This document shows positions 1-7,839 of a stretch of 64,000 bases of DNA, piece by piece. This stretch comes from Leucobacter luti (GTDB lineage Bacteria; Actinomycetota; Actinomycetes; Actinomycetales; Microbacteriaceae). A program made the translations under genes and the position numbers. The stretch covers positions 112,901 through 176,900 of the forward strand of contig NZ_SHKI01000002.1 of NCBI RefSeq assembly GCF_004217175.1. The letters are read 5' to 3'. Under the pieces are notes generated by a model. It made no database searches and was not told the origin of the DNA. It saw only the letters and a program-made list of their open reading frames with translations. Position 1 is the first letter of the stretch. Every line of letters begins with the position of its first letter.

Positions 1-1
1 G

Positions 2-478
2 GCGTACGAGCGGATGAAGAAGTTCATCAACCGGATCCGCCGCACCGCCCCGGACTTCGCCAGCCTCGTGGACGTGCGCAACCACGTGCGCGTGAGCGCC
101 GAGAAGGTGCACGCCGACACGAAGCAGCACGCGGCGCTCTACGACCACATCGGCGAGAAGTCGGGTGGCGAGTCGCAGGAGCTGATCGCCTTCATCGTGG
201 GCGCCGCCCTCCGCTACCAGCTGGGGGACGCCGACGCCGAGCGCCCGCGCTACGCGCCGGTGTTCCTCGACGAGGCGCTCATTAAGGCTGACGCGCACTT
301 CACGAAGCGGGCGATCGGCGCCTGGCGGGGGCTCGGGTTCCAGCTGGTGATCGGCGCCCCGAACGACAAGTACAGCGCGATCGAGCCGCACGTCGACGTG
401 GAGTACGACATCCTGAAGGACACGAGCGGCCGCTCCTGGGCAAAGCCGAAGGTGGGCCTACCGGCCGACGCGGGCTAG
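2..478 (+). CDS. SMC/MukB-like ATPase, C-terminal fragment (JetC/MksB type)
   Basis: The reading frame is open from the window edge, so the N-terminus lies outside. What is visible is the distal half of an ABC-type SMC head. It has the signature SGGESQ at about 161-178 and the Walker B segment VFLDEA at about 260-277, followed by ALIKADAHFTKRAIGAW and the GFQLVIGAP region typical of JetC/MksB/MukB-like proteins. Family knowledge: such proteins act with kleisin-like partners in plasmid-restricting Wadjet (Jet) or Mks condensin complexes. No JetD/MksG toprim-type nuclease follows, because the next gene is on the other strand. Partner genes, if present, must lie upstream outside the window. The family call is fairly sure; Wadjet membership is inferred. 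Confidence 0.75.
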   Translation, partial: AYERMKKFINRIRRTAPDFASLVDVRNHVRVSAEKVHADTKQHAALYDHIGEKSGGESQELIAFIVGAALRYQLGDADAERPRYAPVFLDEALIKADAHFTKRAIGAWRGLGFQLVIGAPNDKYSAIEPHVDVEYDILKDTSGRSWAKPKVGLPADAG

Positions 479-486
479 GCGGGCGG

Positions 487-528
487 GGCCGCGCGGGGCC
501 GGGCGGCATGCCCGCCGCCCGCGCGGCC
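487..528. terminator. GC-rich hairpin between convergent genes
   Basis: GGCCGCGCGGG at 487-497 pairs with CCCGCGCGGCC at 518-528, and the loop region contains a smaller GGGC/GCCC hairpin. It lies between the convergent ends of the SMC-like gene and the dehydratase gene. There is no clear T-tract, so its terminator role is inferred from position. Confidence 0.5.
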
Positions 529-576
529 TGCCCGCCGCCCGCCGCCCGCCGCCCGCGCGGCCTTCAGGGCGCCGGT

Positions 577-2301
577 CTACTCCTTGCCGTGGAGAAAATC
601 GAGGTCTGCCCCCTCGGAAGCCTGCACCACGCTAGTCGCGTACAGCCGCCGCCATCCCCGCTTCGGAGGTTCTGGCAACACGAGGTCCGCGCGCCGAAGC
701 TCGAGCTCGGCCTCGTCCACCAGGAGATCGACCGTGCGATTGGGGACGTCGAGTTTGATGCGGTCCCCGGTACGCACAAGCGCCAGCGGCCCGCCGAGCG
801 CCGCCTCCGGGGAGACGTGCAGCACGATCGTGCCGTACGCGGTCCCAGACATGCGGCCATCCGAGATCCGGACCATGTCACGAATGCCCTGCTGCGCGAG
901 GTACTTCGGAATCGGGATCGACCCGGCCTCGGGCATGCCGGCAGCAACCGGGCCAATGTTTCGCATGACGAGCACGTGCTCGGGGGTGAGCCCGAGTGCT
1001 GGGTCGTCGAGCGTGTCCTCCACCTCTTCGAGCGAGTCGAACACGTGAGCGATCCCCTCGTGCACCATGAGATGCGGGGAAGCCGCGGCCGCCTTAATGA
1101 CGGCGCCGTCCGGGGCGAGCGAACCGCGGAGCGTCACGAGCGCTCCGGGGCCCTTCAACGGCTTGCCGGTGCGGCGGATGGTGTCCTGCCACTCCTGGGG
1201 ACCTTCCGCGTCAGCGAGCTGCTCGCCCAGCGTCTTGCCCGTGACGGTGAGCGCGTCAAGATGCAACACGCTTTCGAGCTCCTTGAGGAGTGCGGGCATG
1301 CCGCCGTCGCGGTGCATATCCGGGAGATAGTTTGAGCCGGCGGGCTTGCAGTTGACCAGCACGGGGATCTGCTGCGCAATGTCATGGAAATCATCGAGGT
1401 TGATGTTCAGTCCGAGACGACGAGCGATCGCGGTGAGGTGGATGATCGCGTTCGTGGAACCAGCGATCGCGGCGAGCACCATGATTGCGTTCTTGAACGC
1501 ATCCTCGGTCATGATCTCCGACGGCTTGCGCCCGGACCGGGCAAGCTCAACCGCCTGTCGCCCCGTCTTCACCGAGATGCGGAGCCGTTCCGATGACACC
1601 GATGGTGCGGTGCCAGAGAATGGGAGGGACATCCCCAGCGCCTCGACGACACACGCCATGGTCGACGCTGTTCCCATCACCATGCAGGTGCCGGCTGAGG
1701 GCGCGAGCTCGGCGTTGATCTCCCAGATTTGCTTCTCGCTGACGCTGCCGCCTCGGAACTCGGTCCACATGCGTCGGCAATCAGTGCACGCGCCCAGCCG
1801 CTCACCCTTGTAGTTTCCGACGGTCATCGGTCCGACCACGAGCTGGATTGCGGGGATATCCGCGGACGCAGCCGCCATGAGCTCGGCGGGAACTGTTTTG
1901 TCGCAACCGCCGAGCAGCACTACTGCGTCCATCGGCTGGGACTTGATTTGCTCCTCGACCTCCATGGCCATCAGGTTGCGGAAGAGCATGGTGGTGGGGT
2001 TCGTGAGGATCTCTCCGAGTGACATCACCGGGAACACGAACGGGATGCCGCCGGCCTCGAGCACACCGCGCTTGACTGCGTCGATCATCTGCGGCATCTC
2101 GCGGTGACAGGTGGTGTAATCGGACGTCGTGTTCACGATGCCAATGACGGGACGATCAATGTCGTCTGGGTCGAGCCCGGCCGAGTTGAGGAACGCGCGT
2201 CGAATGAACTTGCTGAACCCCACATCGCCGTAGTTGGTGAGGTTCCCGTCCACGCCTTGGATGCGTGACCCCTCGGGCGTGGTGATGTCTTCGTTGCTCA
2301 T
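577..2301 (-). CDS. IlvD/Edd-family sugar-acid dehydratase
   Basis: A 574-aa [2Fe-2S] dehydratase that should convert an aldonic or related polyhydroxy acid to a 2-keto-3-deoxy acid. The probable cluster ligands are Cys65 (TTCHRE), Cys133 (GGCDKT) and Cys206 (AGTCMVMG). Their spacing of 68 and 73 residues matches what I recall for the characterised L-arabinonate/D-xylonate dehydratases, and differs in role from true dihydroxyacid dehydratase of Val/Ile synthesis. It is the last gene of a three-gene minus-strand operon, 9 nt after the aldehyde dehydrogenase gene. The context (sugar importer, IolD-like enzyme, IclR) supports carbon catabolism rather than branched-chain amino-acid synthesis. The exact substrate is unknown. 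Confidence 0.85.
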   Translation of the reverse strand: MSNEDITTPEGSRIQGVDGNLTNYGDVGFSKFIRRAFLNSAGLDPDDIDRPVIGIVNTTSDYTTCHREMPQMIDAVKRGVLEAGGIPFVFPVMSLGEILTNPTTMLFRNLMAMEVEEQIKSQPMDAVVLLGGCDKTVPAELMAAASADIPAIQLVVGPMTVGNYKGERLGACTDCRRMWTEFRGGSVSEKQIWEINAELAPSAGTCMVMGTASTMACVVEALGMSLPFSGTAPSVSSERLRISVKTGRQAVELARSGRKPSEIMTEDAFKNAIMVLAAIAGSTNAIIHLTAIARRLGLNINLDDFHDIAQQIPVLVNCKPAGSNYLPDMHRDGGMPALLKELESVLHLDALTVTGKTLGEQLADAEGPQEWQDTIRRTGKPLKGPGALVTLRGSLAPDGAVIKAAAASPHLMVHEGIAHVFDSLEEVEDTLDDPALGLTPEHVLVMRNIGPVAAGMPEAGSIPIPKYLAQQGIRDMVRISDGRMSGTAYGTIVLHVSPEAALGGPLALVRTGDRIKLDVPNRTVDLLVDEAELELRRADLVLPEPPKRGWRRLYATSVVQASEGADLDFLHGKE

Positions 2302-2310
2302 CGTCGATCC

Positions 2311-3762
2311 TTACAGAGTGAGAATGGTCGCCTTCGCGACCGTGTAATCGAGTATTCCCTCGGAGCCGCCCTCGCGGCCAAACCCGGATTCCTTGACGCC
2401 ACCGAACGGGGCCTCCGCGGTGGCCACCGCCATTGTGTTGACACCGACCATGCCGGCTTCGATCCGCTCCGAAGCGAGAAACGCGGTGCTGAGATTGGTG
2501 GTCCAGACGTAGCTCGCGAGGCCGAAGACCGTGGAGTTTGCGATCTCGATTGCCTGCTCAAACGAGTCGAACGTCACGATTGGCGCCACCGGAGCGAACG
2601 GCTCGTCGCTGAGGATCTTGCTGTGGGGTGGGACATTCACGAGAACGGTCGGTTCAAAGAAATACCCGTGCTCGAAGCGTGGGTCGCGCTGACCCCCGAG
2701 CGCGACCGTCGCCCCGGCGGAGACCGCGTCGGCGACCAGCGCCTCGGTCTGCGCGATCTGACGACGATTGCTCAGCGGGCCGACCGTGGTCTCGGGGTCG
2801 TGCCCGTCGCCCAGCTGCAGCTCGCGCGTGGCCGCGATGAACGCTTCGGTGAACCTCTGGGCCACGGTGTCCTGGACGATGAAGCGTGATGGTGACGCGC
2901 ACACCTGCCCGGTGTTTCTGAACTTCGAGGCAACGCACGCGCGGGCCGCGGCTTCGACATCTGCATCCTCAAACACGAGCACTGGCGCGTGGCCGCCAAG
3001 CTCCATTGACACCGCCACCAGATTGTCGGCTGCCAGGTGCAGCAGCGTGCGGCCCACGGCTCCTGAGCCGGTGAGCGAGAGCTTGCGCACGATCCCCGAA
3101 TTGATGAGCTGCTCACTGATCCGAGAGGCTGGACCGGTGAGGGCCGTGATGACTCCGGCCGGGACCCCGGCGAGCTCGCACGCCCGAACAATCAGGAGCG
3201 ACGAGAAGGGCGCCTCCTCCGTGGGCCGCAGGATCACTGAACAGCCCGCGGCAAGCGCCGGCGCGATCTTGCGCGCCGGCAGGAGCGCCGGAAAGTTCCA
3301 CGCGGCAAAGGCTGCGACGACGCCGACGGGTTCGCGCCGCACGATGATGCGATTCGCCGTCGAGTGACCGTCGACGGTGCGACCGTAAATGCGTCGTGCC
3401 TCGTCCGCGTACCAATCGAACTGATCCGCGGTTGCAAGCCACTCTGCTTCGGCCTCGCGCACCGGCTTGCCCTGTTCGTCGGTCATCAGTCGGGACGCCT
3501 CGGGGGCCCACTCTCGCAGAATGTCTGCGACCCGTCGGATGGTTGCGGATCGGGTCCAGGCGTCCGTGTTTCGCCACACAGCGAGCCCGCGTTCGGCCGC
3601 GGCAAAGCCATCCGCCACGTCCTCCGGTGACGCCTGCTCAATGGTGCCGATTGCGATCTCCGTGGCGGGGTTGAAGACCTCCGTGGTCGCGCCGGTCGCT
3701 CCGGTGCGCCACTCGCCGTCGATGAAGAGCCGGCCGGGGATGATCGTGGGGAATGCGTGCAT
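2311..3762 (-). CDS. NAD(P)-dependent aldehyde dehydrogenase
   Basis: A full-length 483-aa aldehyde dehydrogenase of the succinate-semialdehyde / 2-oxoglutarate-semialdehyde dehydrogenase branch. It oxidises an aldehyde to the acid with NAD(P)+. Visible catalytic residues are Asn156 (AAWNFP), the general base Glu254 (MELGGHAP) and the nucleophile Cys288 (NTGQVCAS). The C-terminal PFGGVKESGFGREGG motif is intact. It sits 3 nt downstream of the ThDP enzyme gene and 9 nt upstream of the dehydratase gene, so the three are surely co-transcribed. In inositol and pentonate pathways an enzyme of this superfamily oxidises the semialdehyde made after dehydration or C-C cleavage; a similar role here is inferred. 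Confidence 0.9.
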   Translation of the reverse strand: MHAFPTIIPGRLFIDGEWRTGATGATTEVFNPATEIAIGTIEQASPEDVADGFAAAERGLAVWRNTDAWTRSATIRRVADILREWAPEASRLMTDEQGKPVREAEAEWLATADQFDWYADEARRIYGRTVDGHSTANRIIVRREPVGVVAAFAAWNFPALLPARKIAPALAAGCSVILRPTEEAPFSSLLIVRACELAGVPAGVITALTGPASRISEQLINSGIVRKLSLTGSGAVGRTLLHLAADNLVAVSMELGGHAPVLVFEDADVEAAARACVASKFRNTGQVCASPSRFIVQDTVAQRFTEAFIAATRELQLGDGHDPETTVGPLSNRRQIAQTEALVADAVSAGATVALGGQRDPRFEHGYFFEPTVLVNVPPHSKILSDEPFAPVAPIVTFDSFEQAIEIANSTVFGLASYVWTTNLSTAFLASERIEAGMVGVNTMAVATAEAPFGGVKESGFGREGGSEGILDYTVAKATILTL

Positions 3763-3765
3763 GGG

Positions 3766-5643
3766 TTAGATCTCCAGTTCGTGTCGGAGGGCTTCGGTCT
3801 TGGCGACCCACGGACCCACGTTCCAACGTCCAAACGATCCAAACCCGCCGAGCGGGTCGGAGCCGAAGTACACGGGAACATGGATGAGTGAGAGGCCGTC
3901 GTAGTCGTACGCCGCGTCGAGGGCGGCGGTGAATTCCGCGGTGCTCGTGCCGCCGTGGAGCGCCTGAACGCCGCCAACGGCGGCGGCCCATGCGCGGTAG
4001 TCGACCTCGACCTGATCGTTGGTCGCATAGTCGATGCCGTATTGATCGAGCTGGAGCGAGGAGATCGCGCCCTGCCGGCGATTGTCGAACACAACGATGA
4101 CGCCGCGCGCGCCGTGCTGCACGCCGTCGATGAGTGCTTGGGGGTTCATCGTGAAGCTGCCGTCCCCGGTGAGCGAGACGCCGAAGAACGGGGAGCTCGC
4201 GATTCCGGTTGCGACAATCGCGCTGGTTGAGAAACCCATGTAGCTCGCCCCGGTCTCGGTGATGGTGCGCCCCACGCGATCGTCCTCGGCGACCTGAAAG
4301 CCGTTCGCCTGCACGTCGCCCGCGTCGTAGAAGAGTACGGCGTCGTCGTGCGAGCGGGCCCAATCGTTGACGGCCTTGAGTGCGGCCGGCTGGGTGAGGA
4401 CTGGCCGTTGCCACACCTCATCCTCGAGCACTGGGGTGCGGTAGCGTGCCTCCTTGAATGCGACCCACTGCTCCCAAGCATCCATGCACGCGACTGCCCA
4501 CGGGCTTGAGAGGTCGTGCGGGGCAGCCCCGAGCTGCTTCACCGCGTCGATGAGGCCGCGGAGCGTGGCTCGCGCGTCGCCCAACAGCGGGATCGCGTGA
4601 TTGTAATGGACCGCGTCTGCCGGGTCCGTGTTCACGTTGACCACTCGAGTCACTCTCGGATACCCCGTTCGTGACATGTCCGATTGGCAGACACCGCGAG
4701 TTCCAATCGCGAGGAGAACATCACCCTGTTCCATCGCGAAATTGCCGCTGATTGAGCCCTTTGACCCGCCCACCGTGAGATTACGCGGGTGCTCGTATGG
4801 AAGCGTTCCTGAGGCGATGGGCGAAGTCACCGCGAAGCCGTCCACGAGGTCGAGGATTTCCTGGATCTCGGGCCCGGCCCCGCGGGCTCCTCCGCCCACG
4901 CGCACGACGACCCGCTCGGCGTCGATCAACGCGCGTGCGGCCTGCTCGTACGCGCCGTTGTCCGCCGCGGCCCCCAGCGCCGGGGGCGGGCCGGAGGGGA
5001 GCGCTCCGAGCGTCATGGTGAGCAGCTGTGGTTGCGTGTTGATCGGCAGGAGGAGGAAGAACGGCCTGGCGCGGTGTGGGTGGTCCACCGCGTTCATTCC
5101 GCGTCGGAGTGCTTCGGGGAGCGCCCATGGGGTGTGCAGCGTGTAGGCAGGCCCCATTGCGGACGCGAGCCGGAGGAACGCCTCTTGCCCCGCGTCTGGG
5201 ATTTGCTGCATGTTTGGCCCCTCGGCCTCGGTGGTTTCGTCAGCGTAGATATGCCACACGCCAACGCCGTCACTGCTCGCCGCGAGGCTGCCCGCCAACG
5301 CTTGCACTGCGCCGGGGCCGATCGAGGTAAAGACCGCGGCCTTCTCCCCGGTGCTCCAGCGCAACGCTGTTGCAATGTGAGCGGCCTCGACCTCGTTCCG
5401 AACCGCGTGCGTACGGAGCGCGCCCTCGCGCTCGTATACCCGCATGACCTCACCCAGATCGGTGGAGCCGTGGCCAAAGATCCCGACGAATATTTTGACG
5501 TCCTGCTTGAGCAGACCGATCACCACGGCCTCTGCGAGGGTCACGCTGACCGTGTTCGGGAGAGTGCCACTGGCGAGCGCCTGCTCGACAGATCCCGCCT
5601 TGACTATTGCTCGTGCGCGAATCGCGCGCTCTTCAATCACCAT
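3766..5643 (-). CDS. IolD-like thiamine-diphosphate-dependent enzyme
   Basis: A 625-aa ThDP enzyme of the acetolactate synthase superfamily, close to IolD (the trihydroxycyclohexanedione hydrolase of inositol catabolism) in length and order of domains. The N-terminal PYR domain carries the cofactor-activating Glu in VRNEVEAAH (residues 82-89). The C-terminal PP domain has the ThDP/Mg motif beginning GDGSFTMNPQ and ending VVFDNRR. First gene of the left operon. A -10 TAATCT ends 6 nt before the ATG, so the mRNA should be leaderless. The reaction could be ring opening as in IolD, or decarboxylation/hydrolysis of another 2-keto compound. No iolB or iolC is present, so it is not a standard inositol operon. 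Confidence 0.8.
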   Translation of the reverse strand: MVIEERAIRARAIVKAGSVEQALASGTLPNTVSVTLAEAVVIGLLKQDVKIFVGIFGHGSTDLGEVMRVYEREGALRTHAVRNEVEAAHIATALRWSTGEKAAVFTSIGPGAVQALAGSLAASSDGVGVWHIYADETTEAEGPNMQQIPDAGQEAFLRLASAMGPAYTLHTPWALPEALRRGMNAVDHPHRARPFFLLLPINTQPQLLTMTLGALPSGPPPALGAAADNGAYEQAARALIDAERVVVRVGGGARGAGPEIQEILDLVDGFAVTSPIASGTLPYEHPRNLTVGGSKGSISGNFAMEQGDVLLAIGTRGVCQSDMSRTGYPRVTRVVNVNTDPADAVHYNHAIPLLGDARATLRGLIDAVKQLGAAPHDLSSPWAVACMDAWEQWVAFKEARYRTPVLEDEVWQRPVLTQPAALKAVNDWARSHDDAVLFYDAGDVQANGFQVAEDDRVGRTITETGASYMGFSTSAIVATGIASSPFFGVSLTGDGSFTMNPQALIDGVQHGARGVIVVFDNRRQGAISSLQLDQYGIDYATNDQVEVDYRAWAAAVGGVQALHGGTSTAEFTAALDAAYDYDGLSLIHVPVYFGSDPLGGFGSFGRWNVGPWVAKTEALRHELEI

Positions 5644-5649
5644 GTGATG

Positions 5650-5678
5650 AGATTACAACGACGTTGTTCAAATGGCAA
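5650..5678 (-). promoter_or_regulatory. Promoter of the left catabolic operon with operator in its spacer
   Basis: On the minus strand, -35 TTGCCA (5678-5673), a 17-bp spacer and -10 TAATCT (5655-5650) lie 6 nt from the ATG at 5643. The spacer contains a perfect inverted repeat, ACAACG-A-CGTTGT on the plus strand (5655-5667). Minus-strand TGAACAACG within it recurs in the iclR promoter, so an IclR operator is likely. Confidence 0.65.
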
Positions 5679-5766
5679 CGATTCTCGGAGGTGAGGGTGT
5701 TTTCGCGTCGCCTCTCGGGCCGGTGGCGCCACTAGGTGGCGAGTTTTCGCAAATTTGACAATCTCT

Positions 5767-5795
5767 TTGACAAATGAACAACGCGCGATTACGTT
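5767..5795 (+). promoter_or_regulatory. iclR promoter with shared operator half-site
   Basis: Consensus -35 TTGACA (5767-5772), a 17-bp spacer and -10 TACGTT (5790-5795) lie 7 nt before the ATG at 5803. TGAACAACG within the spacer matches the site in the divergent promoter. A second TTGACA is at 5755-5760. This points to autoregulation by the IclR protein. Confidence 0.65.
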
Positions 5796-5802
5796 AGGTT
5801 TC

Positions 5803-6624
5803 ATGAACGACTCACGGACCCGCAGCGGTGCCCTCGAATCCGGTCTTGACGTCCTTGAGGCGTTGGCGTCGAGCAGCACTGGTCTCGGCGTTAGCGACCT
5901 CGCGGCGGCCCTGTCGATGGACAAGGGCAACGCTCACCGGCTTCTCCGGGTACTCATGCAGCGCGGATATGTGCAGCAGAGCGAGCTGACCAAGCGCTAT
6001 CGTCCCTCTGCGAAGCTGGTCTCTGTGGCGGGATCCGTGCTGCGGCGCCTGGACCTGCGTGCGGCGTCCGAGGACGCGTGCGACGAGCTGCTTGAGCAGA
6101 CGGGGGAGTCGGTGCATGTTTCGCAGATGACCACCGGCGGACCGGTCTACGTGCTGCAGCGGAAGGCCCCGTTCCGAGTGTCGGTCGACACCGAGGTCGG
6201 GGCGCGGCCGCCGATGCACGCAACCGCGACCGGGAAGGCAGTGCTCGCATACGTCCCCGAAGCCGACCGTGAGTCGTGGCTGACCCTGCCGCTTGAGCGG
6301 TTCACCATTCGCACCATCACTTCGATGGACGAGCTCAACCGTGACCTGACGACGGTCGCGGCCCAGGGCTACGCCCTTGACGACGAAGAGTACAACCCAG
6401 GGGTGCGGTGCATCGCAGCCCCGGTCTTCGGAATCGACGGCACCGTTGTCGGGTGCATCGGTGTCTCCAGTCCGATCCACCGGATGGGGCTGGAGCGAAT
6501 CCCCGTCGCCGCTGAGCAATTGCTCGCGGCGGCACGCAGTGTTACCGAGCGCTTGGGCGGTCCGCTCGAGCGCCACGACACCATCAATCTTGCCGAGCCG
6601 GAGGGTTCAACCGCGGCGAGGTAA
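5803..6624 (+). CDS. IclR-family transcriptional regulator
   Basis: A 273-aa IclR protein with an N-terminal winged helix (LDVLEALASSSTGLGVSDLAAAL, then DKGNAHRLLRVLMQRGY) and a C-terminal ligand-binding GAF-like domain with the typical HATATGKAVLAY and SSPIHRMG segments. A longer frame begins at 5755, but the strong promoter at 5767-5795 places the transcript start at about 5803, so the ATG at 5803 is chosen. It lies between the two catabolic arms and probably controls both through sites in the two promoter spacers. The ligand is likely a pathway intermediate. Confidence 0.9.
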   Translation: MNDSRTRSGALESGLDVLEALASSSTGLGVSDLAAALSMDKGNAHRLLRVLMQRGYVQQSELTKRYRPSAKLVSVAGSVLRRLDLRAASEDACDELLEQTGESVHVSQMTTGGPVYVLQRKAPFRVSVDTEVGARPPMHATATGKAVLAYVPEADRESWLTLPLERFTIRTITSMDELNRDLTTVAAQGYALDDEEYNPGVRCIAAPVFGIDGTVVGCIGVSSPIHRMGLERIPVAAEQLLAAARSVTERLGGPLERHDTINLAEPEGSTAAR

Positions 6625-6730
6625 CCCCCAGAAGATCGCAACCGCGTTCGCATAGTTCCCTCGGCGGGACTTCGCATCGTCCACCCGGGCGAGGCTCAGT
6701 CCTGCCTGCAATCAAAGGAGATCGCAGATC

Positions 6731-7810
6731 ATGAAACGAATTCGCACATTTGGAGCTGCCGCGGCAGCGCTCGGCCTCGCCGCCGCGCTCACCGCGTGCA
6801 GTGGCGGCGGACTGCTCGACGCGCCGAAGGACGACTCAGCTGAGGGTGCGGGTGAGAGCTACACCGTTGGTGTCTCGTACCCCACGTCGAACAGTCCGTT
6901 CTGGGCTGCCTACATGGACTTTGTGGAGGAGGGCGCGGAACAGCTCGGTGTCGAGCTCAACACCGTTGCCGCCAACGGAGACGAGCAGAAGCAGCTCGCG
7001 GACGTCCAGAACCTGATCAGCCAGGGCGTCGACGGCTTGATTATCACGCCGACCTCGACCGCGGTGGCGAGCCAGCTGCTCCAGACTGCCGCCGACGCGG
7101 ATGTTGAGGTGGTAGTGACGGATCGATACCCAGACTTCGAGCCGGGTACGGAAGGGAAGCCGCCGTACACCGCGTTCATCGGACCGAACGACGAGCTCGC
7201 GGGCGAGAACATTGCTCGCGCACTGATCGATGCCGGATCTGACAAGATCCTCGCGCTGGGCGGCGTTCCGGGCTCCTCAGTCACTGAGGGGCGCAAAGCG
7301 GGCCTTGAGAAAGCCATCGAAAACGGTGGGACGCTGGTGCAGTACCAGGCCGGCGACGGTGAGGCGCAGGAGAACGGACTGTCGGCCTTCGAGAGCCTGC
7401 TGCAGGCGCACCCGAGCGGCACTGCGAATGGCGTCTGGTGCTACAACGACAACCTCTGCCAGGGCGCGATTAAGGCGGCGCAGAACGCGGATCGCGCAGA
7501 CGAGTACCGCTTTGGCGGGATGGATCTGACGCCCGAGGCGATCACCGCCATCGAGAAGGGCGACTACTACGTCAGCTTTGGTGGGCACTGGCTCCAGGGC
7601 GGTTTCGGCCTGGTGATGCTCTACGACAAGCTCGGCGGCAAGGACCCGAAGACACCGATCGTGAAGCTTGATCTGCTCGAGGTCAACGCGGACAACGTCG
7701 CGGAGTTCAAAGAACAGTACATCGACAACCCGCCGGAGTACGACTTCACCGAGCTGAGTCAGATCACGAACCCTGACGCCACCGGCTCGTTCGAGATCAC
7801 GCTGCGCTAA
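6731..7810 (+). CDS. Sugar ABC transporter substrate-binding lipoprotein
   Basis: A 359-aa RbsB-like periplasmic-binding protein type 1. It has a lipoprotein signal peptide with lipobox LTAC (cysteine near residue 23), so it is anchored outside the membrane. The body shows the two-lobe sugar-binding fold (VGVSYPTSNSPFWAAYMDF, LISQGVDGLIITPTS, later GVWCYNDNLCQGAIKAA). A good Shine-Dalgarno site (AAAGGAG) precedes the ATG. It follows iclR by 106 nt and opens the importer genes. It captures the pathway substrate, probably a pentose, cyclitol or sugar acid; the sequence does not say which. Confidence 0.9.
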   Translation: MKRIRTFGAAAAALGLAAALTACSGGGLLDAPKDDSAEGAGESYTVGVSYPTSNSPFWAAYMDFVEEGAEQLGVELNTVAANGDEQKQLADVQNLISQGVDGLIITPTSTAVASQLLQTAADADVEVVVTDRYPDFEPGTEGKPPYTAFIGPNDELAGENIARALIDAGSDKILALGGVPGSSVTEGRKAGLEKAIENGGTLVQYQAGDGEAQENGLSAFESLLQAHPSGTANGVWCYNDNLCQGAIKAAQNADRADEYRFGGMDLTPEAITAIEKGDYYVSFGGHWLQGGFGLVMLYDKLGGKDPKTPIVKLDLLEVNADNVAEFKEQYIDNPPEYDFTELSQITNPDATGSFEITLR

Positions 7811-7839
7811 GCGGCGCACTGCGGGAAGGAAGCAAGACG

